Below, piece by piece: positions 27,487 through 37,974 of a stretch of 64,000 bases of DNA; the stretch's first letter is position 1; each line of letters opens with the position of its first letter. Source of the stretch: Mycetohabitans endofungorum (GTDB taxonomy: Bacteria > Pseudomonadota > Gammaproteobacteria > Burkholderiales > Burkholderiaceae); the NCBI RefSeq assembly GCF_002927045.1, contig NZ_PRDW01000005.1, forward strand, positions 124,001-188,000, written 5' to 3'. Position numbers and translations under genes: made by a program. The notes below the pieces were generated by a model. It ran no database searches. It saw nothing but the letters and a program-made list of their open reading frames with translations, and was not told the DNA's origin.

Positions 27487-28287
27487 ATGCATCCGATGCT
27501 CAACACCGCTGTCAAGGCCGCGCGCCGCGCCGGACAGATCATCAACCGCGCATCGTTGGACGTCGACCTGCTGCAAGTAACGAAGAAGCAGCACAACGAT
27601 TTCGTCACCGAGGTCGACAAGGCAGCCGAGACGGCGATCATCGAGACATTGCACACCGCGTATCCAGACCATGGGTTCCTCGCTGAGGAATCCGGCGCCA
27701 GCGCCAGCGAATCCGAGTATCTGTGGATCATCGATCCGCTGGACGGCACGACGAACTTCATCCACGGCTTCCCGCAATACTGCGTGTCAATCGCGCTTGC
27801 CCATCGCGGTGTCGTCACGCAGGCGGTAGTCTACGACCCGACACGCAATGACTTATTCACCGCATCACGTGGCCGTGGTGCGTTCCTCAACGACCGGCGC
27901 ATCCGCGTGTCACGGCGCGACCGCCTGGCCGACGGGCTGATCGGCACCGGTTTTCCGTTCTGCGATCAGAGCGGCCTGGACGAGTACCTGAAGCTGTTCA
28001 GCGAAATGACGCGTGCGTGCGCTGGCCTGCGTCGGCCGGGCGCGGCCGCGTTAGATCTCGCGTATGTGGCCGCCGGCTGCTATGACGGCTTCTTCGAGCA
28101 AGGCATTCAACCGTGGGACGTCGCGGCCGGCAGCCTGCTCGTCACCGAGGCGGGGGGCCTGGTCGGCAACTACACGGGTGATTCCGACTTCCTGTACCAG
28201 CACGAAATTGTCGCCGGCAACCCGAAGCAGTATGCGCAGATGGTGCAGATCCTGAAGCCGTACAGCCGGGTGGGAACGGCGGCCTGA
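27487..28287 (+). CDS. suhB: Inositol monophosphatase family protein SuhB
   Basis: A 266-residue Mg-dependent inositol-1-monophosphatase; in E. coli SuhB also acts with Nus factors in rRNA antitermination. Motifs: [17 protein letters not shown], the metal-binding [17 protein letters not shown], and [19 protein letters not shown]. The ATG at 27487 has AAGGA eight bases upstream and matches the family start ([16 protein letters not shown]). Divergent from trmJ. Confidence 0.95.
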   Translation: MHPMLNTAVKAARRAGQIINRASLDVDLLQVTKKQHNDFVTEVDKAAETAIIETLHTAYPDHGFLAEESGASASESEYLWIIDPLDGTTNFIHGFPQYCVSIALAHRGVVTQAVVYDPTRNDLFTASRGRGAFLNDRRIRVSRRDRLADGLIGTGFPFCDQSGLDEYLKLFSEMTRACAGLRRPGAAALDLAYVAAGCYDGFFEQGIQPWDVAAGSLLVTEAGGLVGNYTGDSDFLYQHEIVAGNPKQYAQMVQILKPYSRVGTAA

Positions 28288-28378
28288 ACCGTAAAAGGGA
28301 ACAGTCGCGGGTGCGCGTACACCCGCTGCTTCCGGCGTTCTGCCGTCGGCGCGTTGCGCTGGATCGAAAAAGTACCCG

Positions 28379-28402
28379 TTCGCGACCCGGCCAACCGCTT
28401 CG
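28379..28402 (+). promoter_or_regulatory. hrpII-type box (TTCG-N16-TTCG)
   Basis: Two TTCG tetramers separated by exactly 16 bases (28379-28382 and 28399-28402). This is the hrpII box recognised by HrpB-type AraC regulators of type III secretion genes in Ralstonia and Burkholderia. A YANNNT hexamer (CATGCT, 28427-28432) lies 24 bases downstream, in the range expected for its -10 partner. The box ends 89 bases before the ATG of the large gene that follows. Eight fixed bases can occur by chance about once or twice in 64 kb of both strands, so position matters. Confidence 0.6.
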
Positions 28403-28491
28403 GATATCGACTGCGCGAAGAGCATCCATGCTACATCCTTTGATGCTTCCGTACCTCGACGTCGCACCGCACGCGCCGCAGCCCCTAAACC

Positions 28492-31341
28492 ATGACGATT
28501 CGCCGACACTCGCTTGCCGACGCAACGCAGTCCACTAGCCCTCCTCCCTGCGTCGCTCAATCCTCAAACCAGACGCCGGGTCGCATCACGACTAATCGCG
28601 CGCCCATGTCCAATCCGGCGCTTCGCGATATCGGCTCGATACCGCCCTCTTCGTCCCGCGTGGCGAACACCGCCGGCGGCCCTAAGCCAAGCATGCTGGA
28701 TGATGCAGCAAAAAAACTGGCGAGCGAGCTGTCGCCATGCTTGACTGTGCTGCGAGACATAGAACTGTTACGCAAAAAGCAGCGAAATGCCGCACGCGTG
28801 TTCCTGAGCGCCCACGCGCCGACAAACGATCTTTTCGCCATGAAGGCAGAGATCAGCCGCGCTGAAGAATCGATACACACGTTCATCAAGCTTTGCGCCG
28901 GCCCGTCCACCGCGAAAGCACTAAAAGCGCTGCAACTGAAGGATATTACCAACGCCGCGCATGCATACCTGACGCTGACCCAGGCCGCGATAGCCTCGCT
29001 TCAGGACGAAGTCGGGATCTCGCGCCCAAGTCTGGAAAGGCATTTGCCCATGAGCGGTCTATTTCCCGCTCGGGAAATCCCAGCTGCAGACGAAAACCTA
29101 AAGGCGCAGATCAGCGCGCTGCGGGCGCGAAGACAAAGCCTGATCGAAGCGCAACGTCTACTTAGCGAACTACCGCCAACATTTTGGAAAGCAATGGTTG
29201 GGCAAGCCATGGCAAGCGCCGACCCGTTTCGCCCTCCCTTCGCGGCAACACCGTTGTACATGGGCAAAGACGAGATGATCCGCCGCGCAGCGGAGGAAAT
29301 CGACCAGGTATCGATTCAAATTTGGGCAAAATCGTTTTCCCTCAGTGCGTCCACACCACCCCGGGCACTCGATGGTCACTGGAAACTGCCCAATTTTTCG
29401 TTCTCCGAAACGTCTCAGGCTGAACACAAGCCCGCCGCCTCTGCCGAAGTACAACCGCCCTACAGCAACATCCGGTTACCGACGCCCTTACGGCCTAAGC
29501 TACAAATATGGCTCGCCCACCACTCGGCGTGCGTGAAGGAGCTGACACTTGCATTGGACGAAATAGCTCAATCTGCACTGCCTCAGCGTACGAGCCAACG
29601 TCCCCCGTTAAGGATGCAGCGCGGGCAAGCCAATCGTGAACCGTCAATGGGACGCTATCGCAACGCCCGCCTTGGCACGATACGGCACAACGCGCTAATG
29701 GTGACTCGGTACTGGCACGCCTATCATCTCGGCGCGCGAGACGACGCACATAAGAGATCGAACGGATATGACGGACTTTCGCTCGAGACATGGAGCGCCG
29801 GCTACGCGGCGCTGCTATGTTCGATCATGGACTCGCTATGGGAAAACCCGCTGCGCCCGCCCCTGTTGGATCCCACATCCGAACAGCAGTTCGTCCTGCG
29901 ACTGATCGAGGAAACCAAGGTGGCGTCAGCGCTATTGGAGCACGTCGCCGCCAACCGGGATAAAAAGAACGACGAGCCGGGCCAGGATACCGAATTTTGC
30001 ACGGCAATGCTCGATGGCATCGCCACCCACACGCATGCCGCCAGCCAAAAGCTACAAGCATGGATCGAAGAACAACAAGTATTCTCGCGGCCCGGCCAGT
30101 CGGCGCGCCGTGTCAGCACGGCCCGGAGCAGCGTCGGCAAACGCGACGAGGAAGCCGAAACCGTGATGCTCAGGCGATGGCTGCAGCCTTTCAAGGATGT
30201 GTATTTTGCCGATCGCTCCGTGCAAAATATCGAGGCCGGGATCCAGACAGTACTTAAAACCATCGTGTACGTACAAGATGCCGGATCGGCTGATCACGAC
30301 TGGCTGGAGAATAGCCAACTGGAGCAAAGCAAGCAGTCCGCGCCAACGTCCAGATCCAAAGGCAAGAAGAAAAAAGCGCGTAAAGCCAAGCCCACACGCA
30401 TGGACAATGCCGCTACGACGCCCACCCCGGCTGAGCGGCAACGCGCCGAATTCGACGCATTCAAAAAGCAGCTTCCCGATGACATTCCGGCCAACGCGCG
30501 AAAACAAATTGATCAACATCGCGAAGGAATGAAGGGCTTGATAGATGAAATTGGTCACGCCTTTGCGACAATAACGGCTGCCGATACGGCCCTTGACTCA
30601 CGCGATACGACTGGCAAGTACATTGCACAGCTTCGCCTGGCCCAACAGCAATGCACTGGCATGGCCACAGTGGCTCGCGCACGCCGGCAGGACTTCGAGC
30701 AGAAAGAAGCCGAACTCGAATCGCTGGACCTGGACGACAAGTCCAAGCAAATGTTGCGTCATCGGCTCAGTCATCTGCTCACGGTCACGGATACCGATAT
30801 TCGGCATCTGGAGCGCATCAGCAACGAGATCGACTCACTGTTCAAGCAGGCGCACGCCATCGAATGCCTACTCGCACCTTCGTTCAGTGCATTCAAGGGT
30901 CTTTGGGACGCAGGCGGGATAACGGTGGCGGGCGGGCACAATTGGACAAAAGTCGCGAAGAACACCGTGCACGAAAACTATATGTTGGAATATGAGCTCA
31001 GCCTGTCGCCGGAGTTGGTCAACGAGTTGGATCAACGGCTTGGCTCACTTACAAAGACGCCGAAATGGGTGCTTCATCTGCATTCACCGACGCCAAACAA
31101 AGCTGCGGTGCGCGTCGGTCATTTTAAGACTTGGCAAGAACGCACTGACGGCAATCCCGAACATCGCGGCATTATCCCGCCCGACATACTGCACGCGCTC
31201 ATGGCCCAGTTGGACGAAACAGTCGAAAGAGCGGGCCGGAACGAACCCGGCCGGGCCGCTCAACGCCATGCCGCTGCGCAGCCGTCCTCCGATCGTGCGC
31301 GCCGGCGGCATCATCGTGCAGCGGTGAGCCGGCGCGGCTAG
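28492..31341 (+). CDS. Large unknown protein, candidate type III effector
   Basis: A 949-residue protein of no family I recognise. The first ~60 residues are Ser/Thr/Pro/Asn-rich and lack a signal peptide, as type III secretion signals do. The rest is mostly helical with coiled-coil stretches (for example EISRAEESIHTFIKL and EQKEAELESLDLDDKSKQML). Residues 624-633 (GKKKKARKAK) resemble a nuclear localisation signal between two helical regions. The C-terminal tail is Arg-rich. No membrane helices. A hrpII-type box lies upstream. The ATG at 28492 is used; ATG at 28606 would give 911 residues. It lies between core genes suhB and mutS, a likely insertion. Function unknown. Confidence 0.75.
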   Translation: MTIRRHSLADATQSTSPPPCVAQSSNQTPGRITTNRAPMSNPALRDIGSIPPSSSRVANTAGGPKPSMLDDAAKKLASELSPCLTVLRDIELLRKKQRNAARVFLSAHAPTNDLFAMKAEISRAEESIHTFIKLCAGPSTAKALKALQLKDITNAAHAYLTLTQAAIASLQDEVGISRPSLERHLPMSGLFPAREIPAADENLKAQISALRARRQSLIEAQRLLSELPPTFWKAMVGQAMASADPFRPPFAATPLYMGKDEMIRRAAEEIDQVSIQIWAKSFSLSASTPPRALDGHWKLPNFSFSETSQAEHKPAASAEVQPPYSNIRLPTPLRPKLQIWLAHHSACVKELTLALDEIAQSALPQRTSQRPPLRMQRGQANREPSMGRYRNARLGTIRHNALMVTRYWHAYHLGARDDAHKRSNGYDGLSLETWSAGYAALLCSIMDSLWENPLRPPLLDPTSEQQFVLRLIEETKVASALLEHVAANRDKKNDEPGQDTEFCTAMLDGIATHTHAASQKLQAWIEEQQVFSRPGQSARRVSTARSSVGKRDEEAETVMLRRWLQPFKDVYFADRSVQNIEAGIQTVLKTIVYVQDAGSADHDWLENSQLEQSKQSAPTSRSKGKKKKARKAKPTRMDNAATTPTPAERQRAEFDAFKKQLPDDIPANARKQIDQHREGMKGLIDEIGHAFATITAADTALDSRDTTGKYIAQLRLAQQQCTGMATVARARRQDFEQKEAELESLDLDDKSKQMLRHRLSHLLTVTDTDIRHLERISNEIDSLFKQAHAIECLLAPSFSAFKGLWDAGGITVAGGHNWTKVAKNTVHENYMLEYELSLSPELVNELDQRLGSLTKTPKWVLHLHSPTPNKAAVRVGHFKTWQERTDGNPEHRGIIPPDILHALMAQLDETVERAGRNEPGRAAQRHAAAQPSSDRARRRHHRAAVSRRG

Positions 31342-31639
31342 AAAATCACCACGATGTGCGTCGCGTCGCCGGCGGTGGACACGAGATGGCGTACCGATGT
31401 TTCCGCCCGGCAGCCATCGCACTGACACACGCACGTTGCCCAAACGGATTAGGACTTCGTCGTCCGTCACTGGCGGAATACACGTAAACTAGCGTCTTCA
31501 AGGTCGCGTCGACACGGCAGGGAACCGCCGCATGGTCGATATTCTGAAATTTGACAGACTGCTTGCATGACTGATGGAAAACGTGCCCGTTGGTGAACAC
31601 ACGCGGAACCACCCCGAATCGCCCGGGGGCCAATCCAAC

Positions 31640-34369
31640 ATGGCCAACATGGACTTGAGTAACGGCCAAGCGCCGAAACCGGCCGCCCTCGCGGAAATCG
31701 GCAACCACACACCGATGATGCGCCAATACCTCAGCATCAAGGCCGAGCACCCCGGCACGCTCGTGCTGTACCGAATGGGCGACTTCTACGAGTTGTTCTA
31801 TGAGGACGCGGAAAAAGCGGCACGACTGCTCGATTTGACGCTCACGCAGCGCGGCGCGTCGGCAGGCAACCCGATCAAGATGGCCGGGGTGCCGCACCAC
31901 TCGCTCGAGCAGTACCTGGCCAAGCTCGTGAAGCTCGGCGAGTCCGTGGCCATCTGCGAGCAGATCGGCGATCCGGCCACCTCCAAGGGTCCGGTCGAAC
32001 GCAAGGTCGTACGCATCGTCACGCCCGGCACGCTAACTGACGCGGCGCTGCTCGCCGATAAGAGTGACGCGTACCTGCTCGCACTCGCGCCCGCGCACAA
32101 CCGTCGCGGCACGTTAACCGGGGTCGGGCTCGCGTGGTTGAATCTGGCAAGTGGCGCGCTGCGGCTGACCGAGGTCGGCGCAGACCAGGTGGCGGCCGCG
32201 ATCGAGCGCATCCGGCCGGCCGAGACGCTGGTGAGCGACAGCGCCGCGCAAGCGCTCACGCTGCCCGCAAGCGTCGGCACGCTGACACGGGTCCCTGAAT
32301 GGCACTTCGACTCCGCCTCCGGCGCGCAACGCCTATGTGAACAGTTGGCGGTCGCCAGTCTCGACGGATTCGGCGCGCAAACGCTGGGCGCCGCATGCGG
32401 CGCGGCCGGCGCGTTGCTGCTGTACGCGGCACAGACCCAGGGGCAGCAGTTGCGGCACATCCGCTCGCTGAAGATCGAGCACGAGTCCGAGTACATCGGG
32501 CTCGATCCGGCAACACGGCGCAACCTCGAGTTGACCGAAACACTGCGCGGCACGGATTCCCCGACGCTGTTCTCGCTGCTTGACGTATGCTGCACGTCGA
32601 TGGGCAGCCGCCTACTGCGCCACTGGCTGCATCATGCGCCGCGCAATCCATCTGTCGCGCGTGCCCGCCAGCAAGCGATTGGCGCGTTGCTCGACGGCCC
32701 GCCAGGCAACGATCTGGACGCGCTTCGCCACGCGTTGCGACAGATCGCCGACGTCGAGCGCATCACGGGCCGACTCGCGTTGCTCAGCGCACGGCCTCGC
32801 GATCTGGCCAGCCTGCGCGACACATTCAGCAAGCTGCCTGAGTTGCGCGAGCGAATCGCGCCGGTCATCGCGCACTCGACATCGCTGCAGCAGCTCGATG
32901 CATCGCTGCACGCTCCGCCTGAATGCACCGACCTGCTACAGCAGGCGATCGCGGCCGAGCCCGCCGCGATGGTGCGCGATGGCGGCGTCATTGCCCGCGG
33001 TTACGATGCCCAATTAGACGAGTTGCGTGACATCTCGGAGAACTGCGGACAGTTCCTCGTCGATCTAGAAAGCCGCGAACGTACCCGCACCGGCATCGCG
33101 AATCTGCGTGTCGAATACAACAAGGTCCATGGCTTCTATATCGAGGTCACGCGCGGGCAGACCGACAAAGTGCCGGACGACTACCGGCGGCGCCAGACAT
33201 TGAAGAACGCGGAGCGCTATATCACGCCGGAGCTCAAGGCGTTCGAGGATAAGGCGCTGTCGGCGCAAGAACGCGCGCTCGCACGCGAACGTGCGTTGTA
33301 CGACGCATTATTGCAGGCGTTGTTACCCCACATCGGCGATTGCCAGCGCGTGGCGTGCGCGCTGGCCGAGCTCGACGTGCTTGCCTCACTCGCCGACCGC
33401 GCACGTGCGCTGGACTGGGTCGCGCCATCGTTCGACGAACAGGCCGGTATCGAGATCGAACAAGGACGGCATCCAGTCGTCCAGGCCCAAGTCGAGCAGT
33501 TCATCGCAAACGATTGCCGGCTCGGCGCGACACGCAAGCTGCTGTTGATCACCGGACCGAATATGGGCGGCAAGTCGACGTTCATGCGGCAAACGGCGCT
33601 GATCACGCTGATGGCGTATGTCGGCAGCTATGTGCCGGCAAAGCAGGCCTGCTTCGGTCCCGTGGACCGGATCTTCACGCGGATCGGCGCCGCCGACGAC
33701 CTCGCGGGCGGCCGCTCGACGTTCATGGTCGAGATGACCGAAGCCGCCGCGATTCTGAATGATGCGACGCCACACAGCCTTGTGTTGATGGACGAAATCG
33801 GTCGAGGCACATCGACCTTTGACGGGCTCGCGCTCGCGTGGGCCATCGCGCGCCACTTGATCTCGCACAACCAGAGCTATACGCTATTCGCCACGCACTA
33901 CTTCGAGCTCACACAGTTGCCGGCGCAATGCCCAACGGCGGCAAACGTACACCTGTCCGCGGTCGAGCATGACCATGGGATCGTGTTCCTGCACGCGGTC
34001 AACGAAGGTCCGGCAAACCAAAGTTACGGCTTACAGGTTGCGCAACTGGCCGGCGTCCCGCAGCCGGTGATTCGCGCAGCCCGCCGTCACCTATTGCTGC
34101 TCGAACAGCAAACGGCCGGCCAGCCGGCGCCGCAACTCGATTTGTTTGCCCCGGCGTCGCTCGCGGTCGATGAAACGACCGAGCCGCGCTGCGAGCAACC
34201 GGTAGGCGCGGCGGACCTCGCCACGCCGCAAGCGCGGCCCGAAGCGCCCCACGCCGCAGTCGAGCGGTTGCGCAGCCTCGACCCAGATGCGCTGCGCCCA
34301 CGTGATGCACTCGAATTGCTGTATGAACTGCGCGCGCTTGTCGAGCGCGCGGATCGTGAGTCCCGCTGA
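31640..34369 (+). CDS. mutS: DNA mismatch repair protein MutS
   Basis: A protein of 909 residues that recognises mismatches and small loops. The mismatch-contact motif is in [12 protein letters not shown] (F-Y-E); the ATPase has Walker [16 protein letters not shown], Walker [16 protein letters not shown] and ATHYFELT. The C-terminus carries a tetramerisation-type tail ([20 protein letters not shown]). The ATG at 31640 ([10 protein letters not shown]) fits the family N-terminus better than the ATG at 31574, 22 codons upstream. Intact, so no mutator phenotype is predicted from this gene. Confidence 0.96.
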   Translation: MANMDLSNGQAPKPAALAEIGNHTPMMRQYLSIKAEHPGTLVLYRMGDFYELFYEDAEKAARLLDLTLTQRGASAGNPIKMAGVPHHSLEQYLAKLVKLGESVAICEQIGDPATSKGPVERKVVRIVTPGTLTDAALLADKSDAYLLALAPAHNRRGTLTGVGLAWLNLASGALRLTEVGADQVAAAIERIRPAETLVSDSAAQALTLPASVGTLTRVPEWHFDSASGAQRLCEQLAVASLDGFGAQTLGAACGAAGALLLYAAQTQGQQLRHIRSLKIEHESEYIGLDPATRRNLELTETLRGTDSPTLFSLLDVCCTSMGSRLLRHWLHHAPRNPSVARARQQAIGALLDGPPGNDLDALRHALRQIADVERITGRLALLSARPRDLASLRDTFSKLPELRERIAPVIAHSTSLQQLDASLHAPPECTDLLQQAIAAEPAAMVRDGGVIARGYDAQLDELRDISENCGQFLVDLESRERTRTGIANLRVEYNKVHGFYIEVTRGQTDKVPDDYRRRQTLKNAERYITPELKAFEDKALSAQERALARERALYDALLQALLPHIGDCQRVACALAELDVLASLADRARALDWVAPSFDEQAGIEIEQGRHPVVQAQVEQFIANDCRLGATRKLLLITGPNMGGKSTFMRQTALITLMAYVGSYVPAKQACFGPVDRIFTRIGAADDLAGGRSTFMVEMTEAAAILNDATPHSLVLMDEIGRGTSTFDGLALAWAIARHLISHNQSYTLFATHYFELTQLPAQCPTAANVHLSAVEHDHGIVFLHAVNEGPANQSYGLQVAQLAGVPQPVIRAARRHLLLLEQQTAGQPAPQLDLFAPASLAVDETTEPRCEQPVGAADLATPQARPEAPHAAVERLRSLDPDALRPRDALELLYELRALVERADRESR

Positions 34370-34382
34370 GTTGTCACCGCGC

Positions 34383-35744
34383 ATGCCACCCCATCACGCG
34401 CGAAAGCACTGCACGGCGGTGGCGATGCACACGCTCGCGTCCGCGCTAGTCGTGCTGCTTGCTGTGCGTGGGCCGGACGCACAGGCGGCTCCTGATGCGC
34501 CCATGGTCGATGGCGTGCGCTTCGCCGTGATCGCGGGCCTGCCGCCGTCGCTGTCGAGCGACGCGGCCACACGGGCGCTACTCGACATGCTGCGACGCAC
34601 CCCGAGGCTGCAGTTCGCGGTATGGGACGGCGCGCTGCGCCGGTCAGGCGAGCCGTGCGTCGACGCGCTGTTCGCCGCGCGCCGCACGCTGCTCGACACG
34701 TCTCCGATACCCCTCGTCGTGATACCGGGCCGCCACGACTGGGAGGACTGCGACAGCCAGCCTGCCGGAGGCTTTGATCCGGTCGAGCGACTCGACTTCG
34801 TGCGTCAAACGTTCTTCGACCAACCGCACTCGCTCGGCAACAGGGCGATGCATGTCGTGCGGCAAAGCGACCTGCCGCGTTTCCGACAGTATCGCGAGAA
34901 CCTGCGCTGGGAAACAGGTAGGATCGCCTTCGTGACACTGAACGTGCCGGACGGCAACAATCACTATTCGAGTGCCGGCGGACGCAACGGCGAATTCGAG
35001 GATCGGGCGGTCGCCAATGCGTTCTGGTTGCGACACGCCGGGGAATATGCAAAGCGCCGCAAGCTTAAGGCGATCGGCGTATTGATCGACGCCGATCCCC
35101 ACTTTGAGCGCTACGAGCAACGCGAGCGCTTTGCCTGGCTGAGATGGGGTCGCGGCTTGCCGCGCGATGGGTATGTCGAGTTCAAGCGGACGCTGGTCGA
35201 GCTGTCGCGCAGCTTCAGCGGCGCGGTCGTGCTGATTCACAACGCGAGCCATGACACGTTGCCGTGCGTGCAAATCGACCAGCCATTGCACGATGACCGC
35301 GGCAAGCGTGTCAAGAACTTCACCCGAATTGCGATCGCGCGAGCCGGCCGTCATCCACAGTGGCTCGATATCCGGGCCGAACCGGCACATTGGCCGGTGT
35401 TCCACGTCAGCGAACGTGCATGGCCTGATGCAGCCCGGTTCGCGGCAATACCGCCCGCCTCTTGCCTGCCGGGCACCGTATCGCCACCCGGCGACGTCGG
35501 CGCCACCGCGGCGGCGCCGACGCCGGGCTCCGCGATCACCGCACCCGAACGAGGATCGGACGCGGCACCGGCCAACGGACTGTGGATGCCGGGCAGAACC
35601 ACGACGCCGGCCAATGGGCTATGGACGCCGGGCAGAACCACGGCGCCGCCCACCGGACTCTGGCCAGTACCTGCGCAGCGCACCGGCTCCGCGCGCTCCG
35701 GCCATACCAACATCCGGCGCGGCGCCAGCCGGCTCATCGAATGA
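34383..35744 (+). CDS. Exported metallophosphoesterase-like protein
   Basis: A protein of 453 residues with a signal peptide (VAMHTLASALVVLLAVRGPD, cut near AQAA). The body resembles an exported calcineurin-type phosphoesterase-like family of Burkholderia: PLVVIPGRHDWEDC, GGFDPVERLDFVRQTFF, IAFVTLNVPDGNN, VVLIHNASHDTLPC. The first metal motif is absent (FAVIAGLPPSL) and the Asn of GNHD is Arg, so catalysis is doubtful. The C-terminal 90 residues contain three copies of a roughly 12-residue unit (NGLWMPGRTTTP and variants). The ATG at 34383 follows the mutS stop by 13 bases. Confidence 0.68.
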   Translation: MPPHHARKHCTAVAMHTLASALVVLLAVRGPDAQAAPDAPMVDGVRFAVIAGLPPSLSSDAATRALLDMLRRTPRLQFAVWDGALRRSGEPCVDALFAARRTLLDTSPIPLVVIPGRHDWEDCDSQPAGGFDPVERLDFVRQTFFDQPHSLGNRAMHVVRQSDLPRFRQYRENLRWETGRIAFVTLNVPDGNNHYSSAGGRNGEFEDRAVANAFWLRHAGEYAKRRKLKAIGVLIDADPHFERYEQRERFAWLRWGRGLPRDGYVEFKRTLVELSRSFSGAVVLIHNASHDTLPCVQIDQPLHDDRGKRVKNFTRIAIARAGRHPQWLDIRAEPAHWPVFHVSERAWPDAARFAAIPPASCLPGTVSPPGDVGATAAAPTPGSAITAPERGSDAAPANGLWMPGRTTTPANGLWTPGRTTAPPTGLWPVPAQRTGSARSGHTNIRRGASRLIE

Positions 35745-35902
35745 CGACACGCCAGACGAGAAGCCCTCAGCTCGGCCCCGCACCGAACCTTCAGGACGCA
35801 CATCAGCCGGCGCGCCGCGACCCGACCCCGATCCCATCCGCCCTTAGGCGTGTCAGGACGCCGGCTGACGGCCCGCCTCGCACCGGGGCAAACACTCGAC
35901 GG

Positions 35903-36448
35903 TCAATGCAGCGTCGGCGACGAGCCATCATCGTCCTGGTCGTCATCCGCGTCCGGGTCGATGACTTCCAGTCCATCGGCGCCATGCGCGTGCTCATGCT
36001 CGACCTCATCGGCAGTGGCCTCGCGCACGTCTCTGACCGTCAGCGAAAAGCGCAAAGCCATGCCGGCCAACGGATGATTGCCATCGAGCACGACCTTGTC
36101 CTCGGCGAGATCAGTCACCGTGTAGATCAGTGTATCGACGTCGTCGTCCCCGCCTTCGGGCGTGCCCTCGAACTGCATGCCGACTTCGAGCGGCTCAGGA
36201 AAGCGTTCTCGAGGCTCAATCTTGACCAGTTCAGGATCGTAGTCGCCGAACGCGTCGGCAGGCTCGAGCTGGATCTGCGTCGAAAATCCCGCCTCGTGGC
36301 CTTCTAGCACTTCCTCGATCTTCGGGAACGTGCCATCATAGCCGCCGTGCAGATAAACCATCGGCTCGTCGCTTTCCTCGATCAGGTTGCCCTGCGCATC
36401 CGACAGCTTGTAGGCGACAGAAACGACGGTGTTCTTCGCGATTTTCAT
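35903..36448 (-). CDS. slyD: FKBP-type peptidyl-prolyl isomerase SlyD
   Basis: A 181-residue FKBP with the insert-in-flap layout of SlyD: MKIAKNTVVSVAYKLSDAQG, the YLHGGYDGTFPKIEEVLEGH segment, the insert (FGDYDPELVKIEPRERFP), and NHPLAGMALRFSLTVRDV. The C-terminus has His and Asp/Glu-rich stretches (EHEHAHGAD, DPDADDDQDDD) that could bind metals, shorter than in E. coli. The start is set by GGAGAG 5 nt upstream of the ATG. A TATAAT lies 25-30 bases upstream on this strand (36473-36478). Confidence 0.93.
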   Translation of the reverse strand: MKIAKNTVVSVAYKLSDAQGNLIEESDEPMVYLHGGYDGTFPKIEEVLEGHEAGFSTQIQLEPADAFGDYDPELVKIEPRERFPEPLEVGMQFEGTPEGGDDDVDTLIYTVTDLAEDKVVLDGNHPLAGMALRFSLTVRDVREATADEVEHEHAHGADGLEVIDPDADDDQDDDGSSPTLH

Positions 36449-36480
36449 TCGACTCTCCAGAATACAAGCTCCATTATACG

Positions 36481-37743
36481 ATGCCTGTGCGGCCCTCCCC
36501 ACCGGCGCCGCGGATGTTGTCGCGCGCCGTTTCGACGCGTATGCCGGCCACCCCGCCCGCGTTTGTCCCCCCACCCCGCCCCGACGTGCCAATTCCACTG
36601 CTTGGCGGCCTGACACCGGCACAGTTCATGCGCCGCTACTGGCAGAAAAAGCCGTTGCTGGTTCGACAGGCGCTGCTCGACATCCATTCTCCGATCACCC
36701 GGCAGTGCCTATTTGACCTCGCGCAACGTGACGATGTCGAGTCACGCATGATCCGGCAGCGTGCGTTGCGCGGCGAGGTGCGCTGGCAGCTCGAACATGG
36801 GCCATTCGAACGCTTGCCGTCCACGCGTCAGCGTCAATGGACGCTGCTCGTGCAGGGCGTGAACCTGCACGTGCCGGCCGCGCACGCGCTGATGAGCCGG
36901 TTCCGCTTCCTGCCGGATGCGCGGCTGGACGATGTGATGATTTCGTATGCGACCGATGGCGGTGGCGTAGGACCGCATTTCGACTCGTACGACGTGTTCT
37001 TGCTTCAGCTGCACGGCCGACGACGCTGGCGTATCGGCACGCAGCGGGACCTTTCGCTGCGCCCGGGCTTGCCGCTGAAAGTGCTGCAGCATTTTGAGCC
37101 AAGCGAGGACTGGATCCTTGAGCCAGGTGACATGCTTTATCTGCCGCCACACATCGCGCACGATGGTATCGCGCTGGGCGAGTGCATGACCTGTTCAATC
37201 GGCTTTCGCGCGCCACTTAACGGCGAGCTATCTGAGCAATTCCTGTATCATGCTGCTGAACGCGCAGCGCAGGCACGTGGCGCATCGCGCCGCTACGCGG
37301 ATCCGAATCAGCCGCCCGTGAGCGAGCATCCGGCCGCGCTGCCCCCGGCGCTGGTCGACCACGTCGTGGAACTGGTCGAGCGGATGCGTTGGTCGCGTGC
37401 GGACATCGCGGAATTTGTCGGCAGCTACCTGAGCGACCCGAAGTCGAGTGTTTTTTTTGATCCACCGGTGCGCTTACTGTCGCGTCATGCGTTTGTTTCG
37501 CGCATCATCGAAAACGGCATCGAACTCGATCCGAAAACGATTTTGCTATACGACGACACGCGCTATTACTTGAACGGGGAATCAGCGACGCTGGTACGAA
37601 GCTTACGTAAAACCATTACCACGTTAGCCGATCAGCGAGCTCTTCCAGGGAAAAAATTTGTAACACTCTCTCACCATTCGTCCATGACACAGTTGTTGTA
37701 CGAATGGTATCGTGCGGGCTGGATACGGATTGGCAGGCCATAG
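36481..37743 (+). CDS. Cupin-type ribosomal protein oxygenase (RoxA/YcfD-like)
   Basis: A protein of up to 420 residues with a JmjC/cupin 2-oxoglutarate and Fe(II)-dependent oxygenase fold; E. coli YcfD hydroxylates an Arg of ribosomal protein L16. The iron ligands are visible as HFDSYDVF (His166, Asp168) and HIAHDG (His about 227). The dimerisation and winged-helix C-terminal regions follow (VELVERMRWSRADIAEFVGS). ATG codons at 36481, 36514 and 36541 are possible; the slyD -10 element overlaps just upstream of the first one, so a later start is also plausible. Confidence 0.85.
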   Translation: MPVRPSPPAPRMLSRAVSTRMPATPPAFVPPPRPDVPIPLLGGLTPAQFMRRYWQKKPLLVRQALLDIHSPITRQCLFDLAQRDDVESRMIRQRALRGEVRWQLEHGPFERLPSTRQRQWTLLVQGVNLHVPAAHALMSRFRFLPDARLDDVMISYATDGGGVGPHFDSYDVFLLQLHGRRRWRIGTQRDLSLRPGLPLKVLQHFEPSEDWILEPGDMLYLPPHIAHDGIALGECMTCSIGFRAPLNGELSEQFLYHAAERAAQARGASRRYADPNQPPVSEHPAALPPALVDHVVELVERMRWSRADIAEFVGSYLSDPKSSVFFDPPVRLLSRHAFVSRIIENGIELDPKTILLYDDTRYYLNGESATLVRSLRKTITTLADQRALPGKKFVTLSHHSSMTQLLYEWYRAGWIRIGRP

Positions 37744-37836
37744 GCGGCTGGCCTTCGGTATTCCGCGATGTGAAATTTTGTCTGGAAAAGACAACGAACC
37801 GGCCCTAGATTTATCGACGGTCGATATGAAAGTGCA

Positions 37837-37842
37837 TATAAT
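37837..37842 (+). promoter_or_regulatory. Possible -10 element upstream of the Ala-rich lipoprotein gene
   Basis: A perfect TATAAT in a relatively AT-rich stretch 132 bases upstream of the lipoprotein start. The -35 region (TCGACG at 17 bases) is poor. If used, the transcript has a leader of about 125 nt. Confidence 0.3.
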
Positions 37843-37974
37843 TCCTGCCCAAGCCGTAGGTGTGAGGGATGCGACAAGCATGCGACCCACCAGCGGCCAT
37901 AGGTGGGTGTTGAAGCACACAATACCGGTATTATTCGCGCTGTTGCTTACCTGTAACCATAAAAGGACGTGATC

